Positions 60,741-64,000 of a stretch of 64,000 nt of DNA are shown in pieces; positions within the stretch are counted from its first letter, which is position 1; every line of letters begins with the position of its first letter. The stretch spans positions 29,089-93,088 of the forward strand of contig JAFGBP010000042.1 of assembly GCA_016933095.1 (NCBI GenBank), written 5' to 3'. This DNA comes from Candidatus Woesearchaeota archaeon (GTDB taxonomy: Archaea; Nanobdellota; Nanobdellia; Woesearchaeales; SM23-78). The position numbers and the translations under genes were made by a program. The notes beneath the pieces were generated by a model, which was given only the letters and a program-made list of their open reading frames with translations, ran no database searches and was not told the origin of the DNA.

Positions 60741-62774
60741 ATGGTCAACATACGCGAACTTGCAGTGGAGAAGGAGAGGCTTGCGCCAGGACACAGGATG
60801 TGCCCGGGATGCGGGCTGGCCATAGCTTCTAGGATGATCCTGAAAGCCACAAAAGACCCTGTCGTCGTTGCCAACGCCACGGGATGCCTTGAAGTAAGCA
60901 CCACCATTTATCCCTTCACAGCTTGGAGGATTCCTTGGATCCACAACGCGTTCGAGAATGCAGGCGCGACTATAAGCGGGGTGGAGTCGGCATTCAGGGC
61001 CCTTAAGAAGAAAGGCAAGATCAGCAGCGACAAGGAAATAAAGTTCTTGGCGTTCGGAGGAGACGGAGGCACATATGACATCGGCCTGCAGTCGCTCTCC
61101 GGAGCGCTTGAGAGGGGACACGACTTTGTCTACGTGTGCGTTGATAATGAAGGCTATATGAACTGCCTAAGCCTTGACTCACTCATACAGACTGAGGAAG
61201 GCCTGAAGAAGATAACTGACTTGAGAGTGGGAGAGAAGGTCTATGCCTTCGACCAGAAAACAGGAAACCTTGTATTGAAGAGATGCACAGGGATATTCGA
61301 CAATGGCATAAAGGAAGTATTTGAGGTCTCGACAGACCATCATTCCATAAAAGCCACATCGAACCACCCCTTCCTTGTAGTCCAGAGAAATGGAAAGCAA
61401 ACCAGGAGCTCTCTTGCATGGAAGAAGCTTGAGAACCTGAAGCAGGGTGATGAGGTAGTGACCCTGAAGAGGATCGCAAAAGGCAAGAGCTACACCTTCA
61501 AGAAGATAATCGCGTCAAAAAAAGGGGACTACAAGGTAAACAAGATAAATCCGGTTACGCTTCCAAAGAGAACCAGCCCAGAGCTCATGGAGTTCTTCGG
61601 GCTCTTCGTAGGAGACGGATGGGTGCGTGAGGAGAAGACAGAAGTCGGATTTGCTCTTCCTGAGAAGAAAGAAGGAAGAAATCGCCTGATTCAAACCTTC
61701 AGGAAAGCTTTTGGCCAAGATATCACCTCGTTTGACAAGCTATATGTCTACATATACTCAGTAAACCTTTCAAGGTTCATAACAAGTCTTGGATTCGGAA
61801 AAGGCGCGAAGAGCAAGACATTGCCTTCCTGGGTATTCACCTTGCCTGAAGATGAGAAAGAGGCTTTTGTAAGAGGGCTCATGTTATCTGACGGCTATAA
61901 GCTCGGAGAGAGCAACAGGTATGTCTCTGCAAGTCCAGAGTTGCTTAGGACTCTTAGGCTACTCTTACAGACCATGAATTACAGGGTCGGAAAGATACAC
62001 ATCCAGACAAAGAAGAAAGGGACATTCGTAGTCTACAGGAAGCTCCTGGAAGACTCATCTTACGGATATATCGCCTTCAGCAGGAAGAAGAAGCCCGACA
62101 TGAAGAGATATCTCTCCCAAATAAAACAACGCGATTACCTGGCTGATAACCAATGGTTCAGCACCGAGAAGATAACCTCGATAAAACTAGTTAAGAAAGA
62201 GCCCACCCTCGACTTGCGAGTAGAGGGAGAACATAATTTCATAGCTGACGGAATCGTAGTGCATAACACAGGCATACAGAGGAGCAGCAGCACTCCTTTC
62301 GGCGCCTGGACCAACACGAGCCAAGTGGGGTCGGCGCATCAGGGAAAAGAGCAGTTCAGGAAAGACCTAACCGCTATCATCGCAGGCCATCACATCCCTT
62401 ACGTAGCGCAGGCAAGCATCCACAACTACGTGGACTTGTTGAAGAAGGCAGAGAAGGCTTTCAATGTGAAGGGTCCTGCATTCATAAACGTGATCTGCCC
62501 TTGCATTCCAGGGTGGAAGATATCATCCAACCAGACAGTCCAGGTCGCAAAACTGGCTGTAGACACGTGCTTCTGGCCGTTGTTCGAGATAGAGAATGAT
62601 GTATGGACTCTTAACTTTGATCCTGGGGAGAACAAGAAGCCTATGACCGAATGGCTCAAGCTCCAAGGAAGGTTCAAGCACCTCTTCAGGCCGGAGAACC
62701 AGGATAGGCTCGAGAAGATACAGAAGCACATCGACGAGCGCTGGGAATGGCTGAAGAAGCAGTGCGGGAAGTGA
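60741..62774 (+). CDS. porB: Pyruvate:ferredoxin oxidoreductase beta subunit, intein-containing
   Basis: TPP-binding catalytic subunit. The host protein is residues 1-141 plus 510-677 (309 residues after splicing), normal for PorB. CPGCG near 21 and ATGCLEV near 47 supply [4Fe-4S] cysteines, and GGDGGTYDIGLQ near 106 begins the TPP-Mg motif, completed by DNEGYMN, exactly where the intein starts. C-terminal KIS.NQTVQVAKLAVDTC is typical. Without splicing the TPP site is interrupted, so activity depends on protein splicing. Confidence 0.93.
   Translation: MVNIRELAVEKERLAPGHRMCPGCGLAIASRMILKATKDPVVVANATGCLEVSTTIYPFTAWRIPWIHNAFENAGATISGVESAFRALKKKGKISSDKEIKFLAFGGDGGTYDIGLQSLSGALERGHDFVYVCVDNEGYMNCLSLDSLIQTEEGLKKITDLRVGEKVYAFDQKTGNLVLKRCTGIFDNGIKEVFEVSTDHHSIKATSNHPFLVVQRNGKQTRSSLAWKKLENLKQGDEVVTLKRIAKGKSYTFKKIIASKKGDYKVNKINPVTLPKRTSPELMEFFGLFVGDGWVREEKTEVGFALPEKKEGRNRLIQTFRKAFGQDITSFDKLYVYIYSVNLSRFITSLGFGKGAKSKTLPSWVFTLPEDEKEAFVRGLMLSDGYKLGESNRYVSASPELLRTLRLLLQTMNYRVGKIHIQTKKKGTFVVYRKLLEDSSYGYIAFSRKKKPDMKRYLSQIKQRDYLADNQWFSTEKITSIKLVKKEPTLDLRVEGEHNFIADGIVVHNTGIQRSSSTPFGAWTNTSQVGSAHQGKEQFRKDLTAIIAGHHIPYVAQASIHNYVDLLKKAEKAFNVKGPAFINVICPCIPGWKISSNQTVQVAKLAVDTCFWPLFEIENDVWTLNFDPGENKKPMTEWLKLQGRFKHLFRPENQDRLEKIQKHIDERWEWLKKQCGK
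61164..62267 (+). mobile_element. Intein with LAGLIDADG endonuclease inside PorB
   Basis: 368 residues. Begins with Cys1 (CLSLDSLIQTEEG), has block-B-like SNHPFLVV, two endonuclease motifs (ELMEFFGLFVGDGWV and EAFVRGLMLSDGYKL) and ends VEGEHNFIADGIVVHN, with Thr as the first residue of the following extein. Class 1 splicing order is complete. Inserted between Asn141 and Thr, within the TPP-binding motif, a conserved spot typical of inteins. It is a mobile, self-removing parasite (from family knowledge). Confidence 0.92.
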
Positions 62775-62797
62775 TGAATAGGAACAGATACAGCATC

Positions 62798-63226
62798 TTA
62801 AATCAGCATCTCTGTCATGCCTTTTATCTCTGATATTAATAAACCTAACTTTCTTATGGATTCCGTTGCCTTGTCAAGTGGGAGATGCTTTCCATAATAG
62901 ACAACGCTATTTCTCCTCAGCCTTGCAGTGTCAAAGGCCACGAAGAGGTCTTTCCTCTTGAGAATATCCCTTATGAAAAGACCAAGGCAGACGTGATTCT
63001 CGCATTTGTATCCTTTGAGAAAGAGAATGGCGTGAACAACTTCAAGAGCCGAAGAGTAATAACTCTCAAGCATGAACCTCGCAGAGTGATTGTCCAGGAC
63101 CTGTTTTCTGGCGTATGCAATCCTGGCATCAGCCGTTTCGACGAGTGACTTGGCCCTTTGCTTATCAGGTGAAATGCAAATACATCTTCCTCCTTGGAGG
63201 CAGTCTTCCCATGACCCTTCTCTCAT
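62798..63226 (-). CDS. HEPN-domain protein, second HEPN/MNT pair
   Basis: 142 residues, helical. SYYSSALEVVHAILFLKGY near 55 and RLRRNSVVYYGKH near 102 (R-N-x4-Y-Y in place of the R-x4-6-H RNase motif). Start overlaps the stop of the nucleotidyltransferase gene (ATGA). Convergent with porB. A C-x-C near residue 15 is unusual. Function as a toxin is by analogy. Confidence 0.72.
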   Translation of the reverse strand: MREGSWEDCLQGGRCICISPDKQRAKSLVETADARIAYARKQVLDNHSARFMLESYYSSALEVVHAILFLKGYKCENHVCLGLFIRDILKRKDLFVAFDTARLRRNSVVYYGKHLPLDKATESIRKLGLLISEIKGMTEMLI

Positions 63227-63753
63227 CTGAATATATCCATAAAGCCGCTTAGCACTGCACCGTTGATTATGTTATTGGCTAGCTGTTTGTTCTTTATGGA
63301 TGTCAGCTTCTTGTATTTATGCACTTCCAAAGATTTTCCGAAGATTTTTTCATAAGACCGCAAATCTATCATCTTGTTTTCTGAGGTTTCGATGAAAATA
63401 TCTATGTCGCTTGATTCCACATCTTCACCTCTGGAAAATGAGCCGAAAAGAATCAATAAAGGGTAGCTATATTCCATATTAATCCTTTTTATGATCCCAG
63501 AGTTGTGGATTAGCCTCAGGTTGAATATTCTCTTCTCAAATGTAAATTTATCCGAAGAGCGGTCAGCGGAATAGAATCGCGCCCCTGATATAATCTCTTC
63601 TTTAATCAATAACTCTTTTTCCAGTTCCTTGCAGTATCTTATCACTGATGGAAGCGGCATTTTGAGCAAGCGTTCAAGAGTTCTTACCCGAAATTTTCCT
63701 GTCGGATTCCGGAAAAAATGCTCTTTTAGCTTGTTCTTCAGATTCAAAGCCAT
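63223..63753 (-). CDS. Winged-helix plus nucleotidyltransferase, second HEPN/MNT pair
   Basis: 176 residues. N-terminal winged helix (FRVRTLERLLKMPLPSVIRYCKELEKE), then a minimal nucleotidyltransferase: LFGSFSRGEDVESSDIDIF near 100 (GS..DxD). Same two-gene layout as 11745-12865, but with low sequence similarity. A TATA-like box about 25 bp upstream suggests leaderless transcription. Confidence 0.78.
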   Translation of the reverse strand: MALNLKNKLKEHFFRNPTGKFRVRTLERLLKMPLPSVIRYCKELEKELLIKEEIISGARFYSADRSSDKFTFEKRIFNLRLIHNSGIIKRINMEYSYPLLILFGSFSRGEDVESSDIDIFIETSENKMIDLRSYEKIFGKSLEVHKYKKLTSIKNKQLANNIINGAVLSGFMDIFR

Positions 63754-63837
63754 TGATAATAAAAGATATCACTTGATATTTAAAGTTATCGTTAGATTAG
63801 AGAAGAACCAGAAGTACCATCAAAACAGCAGCATCCC

Positions 63838-64000
63838 TCAGCCCAACAATTCTTTTGTCTCTCTTGCGATCTCAAGCTCCTCGTTAGTCGGAATGACGTA
63901 TACCTTCACCTTTGACGACGCAGAAGATATCAGTATGTGGTTTCTCCTGTTCGATGCAGGATTGAACTTGACTCCCAAGAACTCAAGATCCCTCAGAATC
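63838..64000 (-). CDS. ackA: Acetate kinase, C-terminal fragment at window edge
   Basis: The last 54 codons are in the window. RDLEFLGVKFNPASN and VYVIPTNEELEIARETKELL are the conserved end of AckA, which makes ATP from acetyl phosphate. Beside PFOR this completes pyruvate fermentation to acetate with ATP gain. The start lies beyond 64000. Not covered by ATG-started frames because the beginning is missing. Confidence 0.85.
   Translation of the reverse strand, partial: ILRDLEFLGVKFNPASNRRNHILISSASSKVKVYVIPTNEELEIARETKELLG

Overview
The window is archaeal chromosomal DNA. Evidence: TATA-box promoters about 25 bp ahead of leaderless starts; GGAGGTGA-type ribosome sites with frequent TTG/GTG starts; the large subunit of clamp-loader RFC, Mre11, archaeal/eukaryal-type glycyl-tRNA synthetase, archaellum-type FlaI/FlaJ, KaiC-like ATPases, and tRNA genes with introns. 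Several housekeeping genes look bacterial (class II fructose-bisphosphate aldolase, aspartyl-tRNA synthetase, acetate kinase). Together with LamG surface proteins and many small membrane proteins this suggests a DPANN-type archaeon, perhaps Woesearchaeota or a relative. That placement is inference; no rRNA is present.

Layout. 1-17 kb: Mre11 (cut by the window edge), aldolase, cation antiporter, secreted VWA protein, a free-standing LAGLIDADG endonuclease overlapping an interrupted tRNA-Phe, GlyRS, secreted proteins, a RelE-type toxin-antitoxin pair, RfcL, a HEPN/nucleotidyltransferase pair beside an intron-bearing tRNA-Gly(CCC), a QueC-like PP-loop protein, an interrupted tRNA-Trp and AspRS. 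17-31 kb: a cell-surface/secretion block (LamG and Ig-like surface proteins, three small polytopic proteins, two coiled-coil proteins, a FlaI-type ATPase and a FlaJ-type platform). 31-34 kb: an HxlR-type regulator, a 55-residue Cys-containing protein and a two-subunit [NiFe]-hydrogenase with altered metal-ligand motifs. 34-42.4 kb: a VWA/VWA/coiled-coil/TM/MoxR/DUF58 operon. 42.5-48 kb: a Fic protein behind an inverted-repeat operator, then a B12-type radical SAM enzyme, a V4R protein and a PaaK-like adenylating enzyme. 47.8-54.3 kb: three KaiC-like ATPases, a DUF835 protein, a membrane-anchored winged-helix regulator, a CHASE4 histidine kinase and a response regulator. 54.7-64 kb: a lipoprotein, PEP synthase, pyruvate:ferredoxin oxidoreductase porGDAB with an intein in porB, a second HEPN/nucleotidyltransferase pair, and the end of acetate kinase at the right edge.

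How it fits together: aldolase, PEP synthase, PFOR and acetate kinase fit a fermentative sugar/pyruvate metabolism yielding reduced ferredoxin and acetate; the hydrogenase could belong to the same redox economy, if its altered active site still handles H2. The KaiC/kinase cluster looks like a signalling island that may serve the surface machinery.

The most unusual signals are: (1) tRNA-Phe and tRNA-Trp genes that fold into good cloverleaves only if three to four short introns, several at non-canonical places (D-loop, anticodon stem, variable loop), are removed; (2) the hydrogenase, with Asp replacing the first L1 cysteine in the large subunit and a CxxD proximal-cluster motif in the small one; (3) the PorB intein; (4) small inverted-repeat elements, one with clear target-site duplications; (5) the radical SAM/V4R/PaaK-like trio.
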